Below are positions 11,693-23,775 of a stretch of DNA of 64,000 nt, piece after piece. How positions within the stretch are numbered: the first letter of the stretch is position 1; the number at the start of each line of letters is the position of its first letter. The notes below the pieces were generated by a model, which ran no database searches, had not been told where the DNA came from, and saw only the letters and a program-made list of their open reading frames with translations. The stretch comes from Bubalus kerabau (Eukaryota; Chordata; Mammalia; Artiodactyla; Bovidae), in contig NC_073628.1 of the NCBI RefSeq assembly GCF_029407905.1, positions 47,513,501 through 47,577,500 of the forward strand. Direction: 5' to 3'. The translations under genes were made by a program, and so were the position numbers.

Positions 11693-12067
11693 AACTGCTT
11701 CAAAATTGGGAAAAGAGTATGTCAAGGTTATATATTGTCACCCTGCTTATTGAACTTAAATGCAGAGTACATCATGCAAAATGCCAGGCTGGATGAATCA
11801 AAAACTGGAATCAAGATTTCAGGAGAAATATCAACAATGTAAGATATGCAGATGACACCATCCCAATGGCAGAAAACAAAGAGGAACTAAAGAACCTCTT
11901 GGTGAAGGTGAAAGAGGAGAGTGAAAAAGCTGCCTTAAAACTCAAACTCAATCCAAAACACTAAAATCATGGCATCCAGTTCCATCACTTCATAGAAAAT
12001 AGATGGGAAAAAAATGAAAACGGTGGCAGATTTTATTTTCTTGAGCTCCAAAATCACTGCAGATGGT
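11693..12067 (+). mobile_element. BovB LINE, left part
   Basis: Plus-strand BovB from the RT palm ('tattgtcaccctgcttatt', then the YADD-encoding 'agatatgcagatgacacc') into the thumb. It stops at 'actgcagatggt', where a large LTR has inserted. The element resumes at 13366. It has multiple stops and indels and is an old copy. Confidence 0.92.
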
Positions 12068-13365
12068 TGCCGGGGTCCAGCCCCGGCTGATCCAGGGTAT
12101 TCGAAGCATAGACGGCGTCGGTGAGGATCAGGATACAATAGCTTCAATTAGATATTAATTAAAGATGTAAAGAGTAATAAAATGAGGATAGCTCAGTAGG
12201 AAAATTCAGTGGAGAAAAGAAGCTGAGTAGCTTGGTTTACGTGGGAGACCAACAAAACTTCAAGAGAAGAAGCTTGCACCACTTACGTAGGCCGCAGGCA
12301 TCCTTCCGTTCTCCCAAAGGAGAGGAGACACTGAGGCCTCCCCGGTTGGATCTTAGAAGCCCAGGCAAAATTAGTAAGCTTGGTGGGTTCCGCGCTCCAG
12401 ATGGAGACTCAGCCAGAGTGAGAGAGAGAGCGACATGGGGAGACCAGTATTGCGAGAAACTGATCCCAATTCTTTATTTTCCATGGTCTACTTTTATACA
12501 CTGAGATGTTATGCAAAAGTCACGTGGGGTCAGCAGTCCTGACTTTTATCAAAGTCCGGTGCTTCATACAAATGTATACAGAGGTCTTAGGGGTGTTACA
12601 TCATCTTCTGGGCAGGGGGCCTGCTGACAATTTATGACCCTCTCCTTGTGACAGCGGTCAGTCAACCAGGACACTTATTTCTCCAGGGGTGATTATTTTT
12701 AAAACCGACGCCACCCAAATAAAGTTACATTCCTATAGGGTGAGGGTATAGTGGGTTTTAGTTAAGGAAAGAATTTACTTAGCCTAAGGCCTAACGTGAT
12801 TTATATCAAAGGTTAATATTTAGTTCTTCTATATATTCATTAATGTGTGTAAGGGCAGGGGATGTGGAGACTTAGCAACAAACATTGGCTCAACAAATGA
12901 AAAACCCTTCACCAATACAGTTTCTAATCAGCCCACTATACTTATACTAACGGTTTTCTAACTTTTCTAAGGAACCTGTTTTTAGAAGGTTTAAAGCATC
13001 TTGTGCCTCTCACGGATGGGAGGCTGTGAGCAATCACATGTGGCCGGACAAGCCTGTCAGGCAGGCCAGAGAACCTTCAGAGGAGTTTGTAGGTTAAAAC
13101 ACTCCTAGCACACCCAGGAATTATTATTAACTGGAGCTCTAAGTTAACTCCTTCTCCAAAAGAGGTGGTGGGGAACAGCCCCCTGTAAAGTCAGAGGTGT
13201 AGGTGAGAGCACAAAGTAGTAAAGTAGGCAGGCTCTGGTTATGGGGGTAGATGCTCGAGGATTTCCAGGGGGACTCCTGAGGCTTGGATCCCACCTTTGC
13301 GTATGTCGAGCCTCCTTCCTCATGACCTTTGCCACGGGCCGAGTGCCTCACTCTGGCCCCCAACA
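12068..13365 (-). mobile_element. Solo LTR, class II (ERVK-like), 6-bp TSD
   Basis: A 1,298-bp block starting TGCCGG and ending CAACA (TG...CA termini) interrupts the BovB and is flanked by GATGGT at 12062-12067 and 13366-13371. The uninterrupted BovB has this hexamer once. On the minus strand it reads as an LTR, with U3 on the right and the poly(A) signal AATAAA as the complement of 12473-12478. A U5 of about 400 bp ends at the left edge in a small 'ccggggtccagccccgg' palindrome. The 6-bp duplication and the length suit class II (beta-retrovirus-like) elements. No gag, pol or env is present. Short frames in it are not genes. Confidence 0.85.
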
Positions 13366-13925
13366 GATGGTGACTGCAGCCATGAAGTTAAAAGATGCAT
13401 GCTCCTTGGAAGAAAATTTATGACAAACCTAGACAGCATATTAAAAACTAGTGACATCGCTTTGCCAACAAAGATCCATATAGTCAAAGTTATGGTTTCT
13501 CCAGTAGTCAAGAATGGATGTGAGAGTTGGACTATAAAGAAAGCTGAGTGCCGAAGAATTGATGCTTTCAAATTGTGGTGCTGGAGAAGACTCTTGAGAG
13601 TCCCTTGGAGTGCGAGGAGATCCAACCAGTCCGTCCTAAAGGAAATCACCCTGAATATTCATTGGAAGGACTGATGCTGAAGCTGAAGCTCCAATACTTA
13701 GGCCATGTGATGTGAAAAGCCAACTCATTGGAAAAGATCATGATGCTGGGAAAAATTGAGGGCAGGAGGAGAAGGGGACGACAGAGGATGAGATGGCTGG
13801 ATGGCAACGCTGACTCAAAGTATATGAGTTTTAGCAAACTCTGGGGTATAGTGAAGGAAAGGGAATCCTGGCGTGATGCAGCCCATTGGGTTACAAAGGG
13901 TAGGACATGACTTAATGACTGAAGA
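13366..13925 (+). mobile_element. BovB LINE, right part and 3' end
   Basis: Continuation of the 11693-12067 copy after the LTR. It encodes the C-terminal RT region in a broken frame ('CESWTIKKAECRRIDAF', 'ARRSNQS') and runs to the 3' tail near 13925 ('gacatgacttaatgactgaa'). A 125-residue open frame across 13297-13674 begins in the LTR and is a fusion artefact. Confidence 0.92.
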
Positions 13926-14440
13926 ACAGCAAATAATCTCTCCTAGAAATTTTTATTTTATTTTAGGAAAGTTTAAAGTTTGTATTTTATTTTACAAAAT
14001 CATGACACTTAGAAATAAATCAAACTTATTTAAATACCAGGTCTGTATAGAAAAAGAAGAGAATCTGCCTTTTAACACCATTGATGTACATGTTGCCATT
14101 ATGTCATAGAACTTTGAAGGACAAAATTAAAGCTTTGCTGTGTATATAATAAATAATGTGATATGTTTGAATAATGATTTTAAATATACACATGCACACA
14201 TACATACACATATATCTGTATGTTTATAAGTGTGTTTTATATATATATGTGATACTTATGCATGAGTAGAAATAGAAATATCTATATATATTTAAAAATA
14301 AATGGAGAAAGATAAAGTATGGAGCTGTATAAATTTCAGACAAAGGATATTTCAGAATGAGAAAATACCTACAATTTATAATCTCAGTTTACACATGTAG
14401 GATGATAGAGAAAAAAGATCAATTTATATTTGAAGCAAGC
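13926..14440. other. No gene; AT-rich with TATATA/CACATA tracts
   Basis: Low-complexity AT sequence with an imperfect CATACACATATAT / TATATATATGTG tract around 14190-14290. No element is assigned. Confidence 0.45.
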
Positions 14441-14830
14441 AGAAGAAAATAAATAACAAAAATTATAACAGAAATTGATGAAACTGAAAGCACACAAACA
14501 TTAGGGAAAATTAACGAAACCAAAAGCTTGTTCTTTGAAAAGCTCAATTAAATTGATAAATTTGCAGTTAGATGAAACAAAGCAAGGTTGTTTTTCTTCT
14601 CATTACTATTCAACATCATACTAAAACTCCTACTTAGTGCAGTATGACAAGGTAAAGAAATAAAAGGTGTACAAATTAGAAAGAAATTAAATACAGGAAA
14701 AAAAATGTTGAAACTAATAAGTGAGTATAGGAAGATCACAGGAAACAAGATTATAGACAAAAATCAACAGCTGCACTATATACTGCAATGAGCAAGTAGA
14801 ACTTGAAAATTAAAAATATACATAGATATG
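14441..14830 (+). mobile_element. L1 ORF2 fragment
   Basis: 'acagaaattgatgaaact', 'aattaacgaaaccaaaagc' followed by 'cattactattcaacatc' and 'taaagaaataaaaggtgta' correspond to successive, deletion-joined parts of L1 ORF2 around the RT domain. It is strongly decayed. The orientation follows from this order. Confidence 0.6.
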
Positions 14831-16095
14831 TGCATGGGTTAGTACATACACATATATTTCCCTGTTATGTCAATTGAGAAGGTCTAGAAGAGAACACTCC
14901 AGTAAAAAAAGTGCCCGTATCTTGGTTTCTTGTACTATTTCCCGTACGAGAAACCAGGGCTCCTTGGAGAAATGGCTGACTATAGGACTGGAGCAGGAGA
15001 TTTACAAGATGCGCCTAGAGTATTCTGCAGTGCCAGAAAGTATAAAAGTGCTCATAAACAAACAAACCCCACATGATGGGGGTATGTCAAAGAGACACAG
15101 CCAACTGAAAGAGCTCCCAGTGGCTGAAAGCTGGAACAACTTGAGCAACAAAATAAATGGTTTTGTACTGAGTTACAACTCCAGCATAAAATAAATATTC
15201 ATGAAACTGTTAAGTAAGTGGAAAAATAAAAATAAGTGAAGAAATAAACAGATGGGGACTAATCTCTTGCAGAAGAATTCCAAATGATTTATGTAGATAC
15301 TGATTCTAGGAGGTGGATACTGCTTCTTCCTCCTTATCTGTGAACTGTGCATAATGACTTCCTTACAGAGGTGAAAAAGGGCAAGGGAGAAACATATTGG
15401 AGAATCTTGTCAAATACTACCTCAGTCATATGATCAGACTTAACAAGAGAGGTAACTTATATCAATAAAATGTTCTCTTGATACAATGTGATAACATTGG
15501 CACTTTATCTTTGGGTCCTTCCAAAAATATAAACCTAACTTAATCATGAGAAAAACATCAAAAAAATTACAATTGAGGGCTATGCTATAAAACATCTGAC
15601 CAGTATTCCTGAAACCTATGAGGTTATGTAAAAGGAGGAAATTCTGAGATATTGTAACAGCCAAGAGAACCCTAGGATACATGAGGTTCCTGGAACAGAA
15701 AAACGACATTAGATAAAAATCAGGCAAACCTGAATAAACCACAGGTACTTCAGTGGTTAACAATCCATCTACCAAACAGGAGACCTGGGTTCGATTCCTG
15801 TGTTGGGAAGATCCTCAGAGTAGGAAATAGCAACCCACTCCAGTATTCTTGCCTGGGAAATTCCATGAACAGAGGAGCCTGGCGGGATACAGTCCATGGA
15901 GTTGCAAAAGGGTCATATATGATTTAGCAACTAAACAAAGGTAATTGATATTTGTTCATTGACTGGAACCAATGTTCCATACTAATGTCAAGTGTTAATA
16001 AAAGCAGAAATATGGGTCAGATACTCTGTATCATCTTAGTAACTTTAGAAATTTAATTAAGACACTCTCTTAAATAAAAATGTATTAAAGAAAGA
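14831..16095 (+). mobile_element. Old L1 (L1M) 3' region
   Basis: From about 15300 the text matches an ancient mammalian L1 3' end: 'ttaatcatgagaaaaacatc', 'aattgagggctatgctataaaacatctgacc', 'aggacattag-like', 'gaataaa', then after a SINE 'tactaatgtcaagtgttaataa' and a final AATAAA. The 106-residue frame at 14874-15194 lies in the less certain 5' part of this block and shows no domain. Ends are approximate. Confidence 0.6.
15738..15943 (+). mobile_element. Bov-tA SINE
   Basis: Forward copy with the B-box-like 'gggttcgattcc', a BovA body and a degraded tail, inserted within the old L1M 3' region, which continues on both sides. The head is diverged ('acttcagtggttaac'). Confidence 0.87.
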
Positions 16096-16184
16096 AAATA
16101 AAAGCAAAAGGATTGATTTGTGAACCAGGATATTATTGAGCCAACTGCAAAGTTTTAGGACCTGAGACCTTCCATATCTGGTAA

Positions 16185-16460
16185 GCTGCTGCTGCTGCTA
16201 AGTAGCTTCAGTCATGTCCGACTCTGTGTGACCCCATAGATGGCAGCCTACCAGGCTTCCCCGTCCCTGGGATTCTACAGGCAAGAACACTGGAGTGGGT
16301 TCCCATTTCCTTCTCCAATGCATGAAAGTGAAAAGTGAAAGTGAAGTCGTTCAGTCATGTCCGATTCTTCATGACCCCATGGACTGCAGCCTACCAGGCT
16401 CCTCCATCCATGGGATTTTCCAGGCAAGAGTACTGGAGTGGGTTGCCATTGCCTTCTCCT
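16185..16460 (-). mobile_element. BOV-A2 SINE dimer with 11-bp TSD
   Basis: Complete reverse BOV-A2. It opens with GCTGCTGCTGCT (complement of its AGC-rich 3' tail) and has two BovA units joined by a 'tgaaaagtgaaagtgaag' linker. It is bounded by ATATCTGGTAA at 16174-16184 and 16461-16471. This is a young insertion. Confidence 0.95.
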
Positions 16461-16539
16461 ATATCTGGTAACAGCAGATGTTAACAGTGTTAAGTAGGCC
16501 TTTACAAGGCAATTGGAGGGTGTTCTCATAACCTTTTTT

Positions 16540-19250
16540 GTGGTCTCAGTTCCTTTAATTTTCTACTGTCTATGATTTGTGTCTCCATTCTGGAAGCGTC
16601 CTAGGAACATGTAAACACTCCCTATTGTCTCTAACATTAAATAAGGCTTGCATTATATAATAGTCCTTCTGAAACTACTATTCAACTTTTTTTTTCTGGG
16701 ATCTCACTGTTCATTTCAGAAAATCTGGCTGCAGTAGTAATTGGCTTCACTTCCTCACTCTCCATAGTATACTCAGACTATTCGGTCTGCATCATGCCAC
16801 TAAAAATACTCTTGTCAACATTACCAGTGACTTCCAAACATTCAATTCAAAGATTTGCTTATCTGATTTTAGCCAAATTCTCAACAACATTTGGCACAAA
16901 TAACTCTCCCACCTTCTGGAAACACTCTTATTTTGATTTCATCATAACACACAACTTTTTTTTTCCTGCCTTACTGGCTTTTTTATTTTAGGCTCTTTCC
17001 CTTACTTCTCTTTTTCTGTTAGGCCTCTAAATGTTACAGTACATGAGGGTTCTATCTAACGTCCTCCACTGCTATTCATATATACTATTTACTTAGGTGG
17101 TTGCAACATTTTCATTTAGTTATTAATACATATTTCAAATTCAACAGAGTCAAACAGCTCTTATTTTAATTCCACTGATTTATTTCTCTCTACCTTTCTG
17201 ATTGCAGCCATGAAATTAAAAGATGCTTACTCCTTGAAAGGGACGTTATGACCAACCTAGATAGCATATTCAAAAGCAGAGACATTACTTTGCCAACAAA
17301 AGTCCATCTAGTCAAGGCTATGGTTTTTCCAGTGGTTGTGTATGGATGTGAGAGTTGGACTGTGAAGAAAGCTGAGCGCCGAAGAATTGATGCTTTTGAA
17401 CTGTGGTGTTGGAGAAGACTGTTGACAGTCCCTTGGACTGCAAGGAGATCCAACCAATCCATCCTAAAGGAGATCAGTCCTGGGTGTTCACTGGAAGGAC
17501 TGATGTTGAAGCTAAAACTCCAGTACTTTGGCCACCTCATGCGAAGAGTTGACTCATTGGAAAAGACCCTGATGCTTGGAGGGATTGGGAGCAGGAGGAG
17601 AAGGGGATGACAGAGATGAGATGGCTGGATGGCATCACCGACTCGATGGACATGGATTTGGGTAAACTCCAGGAGTTGGTGATGGACAGGGAGGCCTGGC
17701 ATGCTGCAATTCATGTGGTCGCAAAGAGTTGGACACTACTGAGCGACTGAACTGAATTGAACTTTCTCTATCTCAGTAAATAGTACAATCATCTATTCTG
17801 TTGTTCAGAGAATAAAAAATTTTCCAAATCATTGTCAAGTCCTTCTGATTTAACTTGCAAACATTACCTGTTCCCATCTAATATTCTCTGTCTACACCAC
17901 TAACATCTCAATTCAATCATTTTCACTGTTTACATAGGATTCTGTAAGACCACTTAACTAGGTATCATTTACCAATGTCTATTTATCTGTTTATCAATGT
18001 TCTATGGTATTTAAACAAAATTTTCTTAAAAATCCCTACCCTGCATGCAGATGGTAACCAACATCTTTCTACAGGATATCTGCAAATATGTGCGAGATTT
18101 CAATTTTTATAATATTTTCTATCCCTTAGTTTGTAAACCTGATGGACTCTGGTTTAGAGTTCATGTATTTTTAGAGTTCATGTATACATTTAGAGTGCAT
18201 GTATTTTTCCTCCCCCGGTTGTTTTCTTCTCTGGCACATGGCACTGTGATATGGGACACATTCCTCTTACAAGGCTTTTTCTCAAGTACACTTATATAAA
18301 GCATAGATGTAAATTATTACCAACATTTGAGGTATTCTGGAAAATCACAATGGAGCACCAAAAGACTCAATGTTAGATGTTGTTATTATTAAGAATATCT
18401 CAAACATTCTCAGTGCTCATAATCTTCTTAATAGAGATTTTTCCCCCTCTATACTCACAAATTGCAATTTTTCATAACACTTTTTCTTCTCTTACTTAGT
18501 TTTCTGTATACTGATATTCCTGTAAATTTATTTTGCAGTCCAGCTTACATGCAATTTGTTATACTGCCTCTTTCCAAACCATGTCTCAGTGGAGGCAGTC
18601 AGGAGAGAAAGGGCATCCTTCATCTTTCACATTCAAAGTGACCTATCAAATTATTTTTCTAAATGAAAACCACCTACTCCAGACAGAAACTATTCTACTC
18701 CTTAAGGCATAAAACAAGCATTTAAAAAGCTCTAATATGCATATATTTATTCAAACATTTCCTAGCAATCGTCTCCTTTGACTATGCGATACACTCCAGA
18801 TTTTTAAAAATATGCAATCTGGTCCTCATATTCTGTCCTTAATGTTATCTTCTCTTAAATCCCCGTGTGCATGGCATGCTGTGGTCAAAATAGTAAGTTT
18901 CTCCTTCTTTAACCAGACTGCAACCTTTCATGCTTCTGTACCTTTCCTCATACATGTTATTTTTGCCAGGAATATCCTTCCATAGTTGACCTCCCAGGAG
19001 AGTTCATGTGTTAAGCACAATTCTCATATTTCGCTCTTTAGGCCCCAAGTAGAATAATGTGCTCTTTTCCAGGTTCCTCAGCTCCTTCTTGTCTATACCA
19101 CCAATCAAAGTGGGTTATAATTATTGATCTGAGAATCTTTTCTTCTTGACAAGACTGTGTATCCCTTGAAAAAAATTTTTTATGGTACCCCAGCAGCAAA
19201 GAGTTCTAATTGTCGATACATATTTATTTTCATTCAGTGATTGTTTTTAA
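16540..19250 (+). mobile_element. Ancient L2 LINE tract
   Basis: A long pyrimidine-rich, heavily diverged stretch whose landmarks follow L2 3' order: 'accagtgacttcc', 'gcactgtgatatgg', 'tgccaggaatatccttcc' (the L2 'tgcctggaatgcccttcc' motif) near 18970, and 'gactgtgtatcccttg' near 19150. It is split by a BovB copy. Local stretches may be non-L2. Confidence 0.5.
17205..17765 (+). mobile_element. BovB LINE 3' fragment
   Basis: A 5'-truncated BovB starting at 'gcagccatgaaattaaaag' and ending in GAACTGAATTGAAC at 17765. An open frame of 120 codons (17248-17610) reads the RT C-terminal region well ('GCESWTVKKAERRRIDAFELWCWRR'-type sequence), so this is one of the better-preserved copies. A frameshift follows near 17609. 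It interrupts the L2 tract. Confidence 0.95.
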
Positions 19251-19841
19251 TGCACAATTATACTAATTCTTTGTTTTGTGGGTTCATAGATGACCTTTCT
19301 TCATCTGACCCTTTGAATCTCTGCTCCTGAAAGAAATATCTTCACAATTTCACGTCATATTTTTAGATGGATCTAATTTAAGCTTGCTCCTTAATATCCT
19401 TATATTTTTAGGGATGATGCCTAATCTTTCTAACCCTCATTTATTTCTCTGTACAATGGGCATCATAGTGCCATAATTACAGGTTTTTTTTGAAACACCT
19501 ACTAGATGATACTAAAATATTCAAAAATGTTTATTAGAAATAAAGAACAAGTTGCATTAATGAAGGATTTCTGAAAATATAGCTCAGTTCTAGGTACCAT
19601 GTCAAGTATTTAAGTCCAGTCTTTGTCCTCCACCTCTTACCTTCCCTCAAATTAACTCCTCCCAAACTATAATGAGTAATTTCCTCTTTGAAGAGGACAT
19701 TTTCTTTTGCAGATTAAATAATTAGAATTATCCGCCCTTCCCTTCATGTTTTGACCTCTAAGCATGTGCTTGTAAGCAAAGTTTAAAGCAGGTGTTCTGT
19801 CCCAAGGCTGGAATAGCACATCTTTGAATTATGGAACCACT
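19251..19841. other. No gene seen
   Basis: Unassigned AT-rich sequence between the L2 tract and a BOV-A2 insertion. It has no convincing exon or young repeat. Confidence 0.4.
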
Positions 19842-19853
19842 ACATTGTTTATT

Positions 19854-20118
19854 TGGAGAAGGCAACGGCACCCCACTCCAGTCCTCTTGCCTGGAAAATC
19901 CCATGAATGGCGGAGCCTGGTAGGCTGCAGTCCATGGGGTCGCTAAGAGTTGGACACGACTGAGCGACTTCCCTTTCACTTTTCACTTTCATTTATTGGA
20001 GAAGGAAATGGCAACCCACTCCAGTACTCTTGCCTGGAGAATCCCAGGGTCGGGGGAGCCTGGTTGGGCTTCCACCTATGGGGTCGCATAGAGTCGGACA
20101 TGACTGAAACGACTTAGC
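19854..20118 (+). mobile_element. BOV-A2 SINE dimer with 12-bp TSD
   Basis: Forward dimer: two BovA units ('ggagaaggcaacggcacccc' and 'ggagaaggaaatggcaaccc') with the linker 'cactttcactttca'. It is flanked by ACATTGTTTATT at 19842-19853 and 20119-20130. The AGC tail is lost. It is otherwise complete and young. Confidence 0.95.
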
Positions 20119-20130
20119 ACATTGTTTATT

Positions 20131-20879
20131 GCTAAAAGTCATATGGCAAAAACAAAAACTTTAGAATTTATGCAGGAATATACATGTGGGTTGCTATGGT
20201 GAGGTAATTTTAGGAGTTCCCTGAAATATCGTGAAGATAGTTATGGATTATACCTTGTAAGTTTTTTATTTTATGCATTTTAGTCATCTCTTTTTGAGCC
20301 ACAATGAATGCATGTTTTATGAAACCTCTTATTTTTTTGTGACTTGAAATATTTCTATGATGAGAAACAATGGGTTGAAATTCAATAGCCTCATGTCTGT
20401 TAATGATTATTTTTTGTTCTCAGATTTTCTGATATGATAAAATTAGGTTTTAGTTGTCACAAAATGGATTTCATCTTTTTCGTCTTCTGAATGAAATTGT
20501 TAAATTACTTCAAGCTGTTCAGTAATTAAAAATAATTTGATTGCCAATTTGGACACAGTTGATTCAGCCCAGAGCCTTCTTGAAATCAAATAATATAAAC
20601 TAGTTTTTTAGCCAAAGGAACAAAAGAATCAGATTAAACTACTAAAATATTCAGATAGTCTAATTGTGCTTCTGGAAGCTAGCTCAAAGAGTTAAGCAAG
20701 ACAATATCAGATTCTTTTAAAGATAACAATAAGTATTTGACATATGAATATGAGCATAAAAAACATTAACATTTTTCATTGCAGTGCCAGAGAACAGCTT
20801 CCAAAGAAAAGTCTCACCCTTGACCTGCACCTGAGAGGCTTCCTCTAAGTCTTTAGAATTTTCTGCTTCATCAGTGTGT
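20131..20879. other. No gene seen
   Basis: Unassigned AT-rich sequence lacking young repeats. It holds no open frame with a recognisable domain. Confidence 0.4.
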
Positions 20880-21320
20880 TTTTACCTGGAGTCTTAGGCC
20901 ATAGGATGTTATTTTGACAGTGTTGTTTATGATGGAGCCTTGGCCCAGGTGGTATCAGCTTGACCTCTGGAGGGGCTGGAGACTGAGTTAACTAAAGTCA
21001 GCCATTTAGGTAGTCAGCCATGCTGATGTGACTGACCCCCTGGACACCAAAACTTGAGTGAGCTTCCCTGATCAAGAACACTTTACAAACATCACCGCAC
21101 ATCATTGATGGTAGAAATTAAGTGCTGTCTGCATGATTCCACTGGGGAGAAGACAACTTTAAATCTGTGCTATTATCTTCTGGACTTTACCCTACGTAAA
21201 TTTTCCTTTTGCTGATTTTAGTCTGTGTCTTTTGCTATAATAAACTATAGCCATAAAGATGATGGCTTTTCTCAGTTCAGCACGTCCTTCCAGAGAATAA
21301 TCTAACTTGAAAGCAGATTT
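20880..21320 (+). mobile_element. Ancient ERVL-class LTR
   Basis: 'gagcttccctgatcaagaacac', 'cattgatggtagaaattaagtgctgtctgcatg'-type text, 'tggactttaccctacg' and 'ataataaactatagccataa' follow the layout of old mammalian ERVL LTRs. The AATAAA lies near the 3' end (about 21238) and is followed by 'cttttctcagttc'. It predates the ruminant repeats. Boundaries are approximate and no internal sequence was recognised. Confidence 0.6.
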
Positions 21321-21954
21321 GGGAATCTACCAATACATAATACAAGAAGGCATTCAATAAGTACTTTTTAATTGAGCGAATTGATGGCTATCTACCTTGA
21401 TCCTATTATTTCTTTACTGTGTTAAGAAAGTAAAACTGTTTTCAGGTAATGTCTACCAGTAACCATCTTACCACCCTCATAAATGCCCCATGTCAGCCAC
21501 CACCCCTTTGATCCCATTCCTTTTAGAGCAAACAAAATTCCTCAGAAGAGTTATCCAGTCTTATAATCTCAATTTCTTTCCTTAATTTTTTCCTAAATTT
21601 AATCCCATTAAATTTTTTTTTTTTCTTTTTTGTCTCTACAGACATCCTGGCTATCCAATGATCTTCACATTCCTAAATAAAATAGTCAAGTCCCAGACAT
21701 CTTACTAATTGATCATCACTGGTTTTTGTCAGAGTTAATCATCCCTCCTTTTTTGAAAGATTATCTTTTTGTTTGACTTTCAGGAAAAGGCAGATCCTGG
21801 TTTTCCACCTACATTTTGGCTGATATGTTTCATAATCTTGTTCATTCTTTCTCTAGTTCTCATTCTCTAAATATTGGAATACATCAGGATTTGTTCTTGG
21901 AGTTCTTGTTTTTTCCTATTTACATTTATATCCATAGAAATCTCATACATTCTC

Positions 21955-22055
21955 TTGTATGTATATGCATAATTGAATTACTTTGCTGTATAGCAAAAAT
22001 TAATATGACATTGTAAATCAACTATACTCCAATTTTAAAAAAAAGTAAATAAGAA
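21955..22055 (+). mobile_element. L1 3' end fragment
   Basis: 'gaattactttgctgtatagc' then 'acattgtaaatcaactatactccaat' is the conserved end of artiodactyl L1. A T run of about 30 (22079-22108) lies just downstream and is not part of its tail. Confidence 0.7.
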
Positions 22056-22076
22056 ACAAGTTTGCCTATTTCAGCC

Positions 22077-22078
<2 letters not shown>

Positions 22079-22108
<30 letters not shown>
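22079..22108. repeat. Poly-T tract
   Basis: About 30 uninterrupted T residues. It may be the complement of a retroposon A tail, but no element was recognised on its right side. Confidence 0.8.
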
Positions 22109-22998
22109 GGCTGCCATATTCATTTCCTTTTAAAATATTCCATTTTCCCTGTGTAACAGGAAAATTGTTTTCCAATAAGGCAAATGGATTATAATTTGCT
22201 CCCTGAAAATAAACATGACATGTTATGACAAAAAGAAATTCACACATTCTCAATAATCCAAAGTATCATATCCATGCTGATTATTTTAAATTTCTTATTT
22301 CTATGTCAGACATCTACTTTAAACTCTGGACTCATTTATTGAACCACTTAATGTCTTCAATTGGGTATTCAATAGACAAGCCAAACTTACAAGTTTAATT
22401 TTAAACATCCAAATATTCATTGCCAAACTCCTGATATCTCCCCTATATTTGTTCATCCAACATTTTTCTCCATCTCAATGAATGGTAACTATACACTTAC
22501 AGTTTCTTGGTCAAAACCCATGAGCCCCTCCTTAATTTTTCTCTTCATTCTTTCTCCTCGATCATTAGGAAATCCATGCCTTCTACCTTCAAAGGTCTAC
22601 TATTTCTCTCTACCTTACTATCCTTATGTCACCATTGTAGGCCTAATCATCTAAGCCAGTATCATCTATTACCCAGGTCAGTATGACTATTAGCCCTTAA
22701 TTGTTCTTCCTGCTACCTCCCTGACTCCTCTACGTTTTACTCACAGCAATTAAATGTTTAAATAAATGATAGCAGGGCAGTTAAATGATACTGTTGCAGT
22801 GTAAGTTAAATGGGTCATTTCTATTTTCAGGACTCTCAAATGGTTTTATTAAAGGAAAGGTATTTCAAATAGCCTTTAAAACTGCATGTGCCTTCTCTTC
22901 ACTCATTATGTCATCACTCCCTGATGTTATCTTCCACTTTTTGCTTCTCTTTTCCATAGGCCAGTCACCCAATTCTCATTGGCTGTTCTTTACATACT

Positions 22999-23247
22999 CC
23001 AATATTTTGGCCATCTGATGTGAAGAGCTGACTCATTGGAAAAGACCCTGATGCTGGGAAAGATTGACCACAAGAGAGAAGAGGGTGACAGAGGATGAGT
23101 TGGTTAGATAGCATCACTGACTCAACGGTCATGAATTTGAGCAAACCCCCGGAGACAGTAAAGGACAGGGAAGGCTGGCGTGCTGCAGTCCGTGGGGTCA
23201 CAAAGAGTCTGACATGATTTACAGACTGAACCACAACACAGTACAGG
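22999..23247 (+). mobile_element. BovB LINE 3' fragment, very short
   Basis: Only the last ~250 bp of BovB, from 'ccaatattttggcc' to a diverged tail ('tgaaccacaacacag'). CATACT at 22993-22998 and 23248-23253 may be a 6-bp TSD, which would fit a severely 5'-truncated insertion in the L2 tract. Confidence 0.9.
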
Positions 23248-23664
23248 CATACTTCTTCCCCAGGATCTTTACACTCACTGTTCCCTCTGCTTGTGAGGAT
23301 GCTCTTTAAGTTATCTGCCTGGCTGATCCTTTCACCCCTGTTAGTCCTTTCATCAGACGTCACCTTCTTAATGTATATCTTTATTGTCATTCCAAATGAA
23401 CAAGCAACCCCCCACACACTTCCATCAGTATTTCAGAATTTTCAGCAATTCCACTGTGATTTTTTCCTTTTCCCTGTCATTTCTCTAAAATGTGGTGAGT
23501 CAACAGTTATTCATCATTTTTGTATATAAAATAAAGTCTGGCACATAAAGGCCATTCAATTTAATTATTGCTGATTAATCTTTCTATAAAAGAGAATTTT
23601 TTTAAACCAGTATTAACTAAATAGATATTGAATAAAAGGCACCATAAAAATGTGCAACAATCAT

Positions 23665-23765
23665 CTACTGATTAGCACAGGGAACTCTGCTTAATATTCT
23701 GTAATAACATAACCGGGAAAAGAATTTGAAAAAGAATAGATAAATGTATAACTACATATATATCT
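23665..23765 (+). mobile_element. L1 3' end fragment
   Basis: 'tagcacagggaactctgctt', 'gggaaaagaatttgaaaaag' and a TATATC tract are the same L1 3' family as at 206-430. A Bov-tA inserted into its downstream AT tract. Confidence 0.7.
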
Positions 23766-23775
23766 ATCTACATAT

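Larger units (their letters stand above)
21420..23590 (+). mobile_element. Second ancient L2 tract
   Basis: Pyrimidine-rich L2-like sequence in the same orientation as the 16.5-19.2 kb tract. Signature pieces are 'tgttccctctgcttgtga' near 23280, 'tttcatcagacgtcacctt' near 23350 and the end phrase 'gtctggcacataaaggccattcaat' near 23540. It is interrupted by an L1 tail, a T tract and a BovB tail. Confidence 0.5.

Noticed and set aside
12232..12504. 90-codon frame in the solo LTR
   Set aside because: Lies on the strand opposite to the LTR sense and in its U5/R part, with no retroviral protein features.
13139..13363. 74-codon minus frame within the LTR U3
   Set aside because: Some beta-retroviruses encode a protein in the LTR, but this frame is short, low in hydrophobic structure and overlaps a second equally good frame; no support.
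14874..15194. 106-codon plus frame, possible small gene
   Set aside because: Lies in a block that runs into an old L1 3' region, shows no domain or signal peptide, and has no promoter or splice context.
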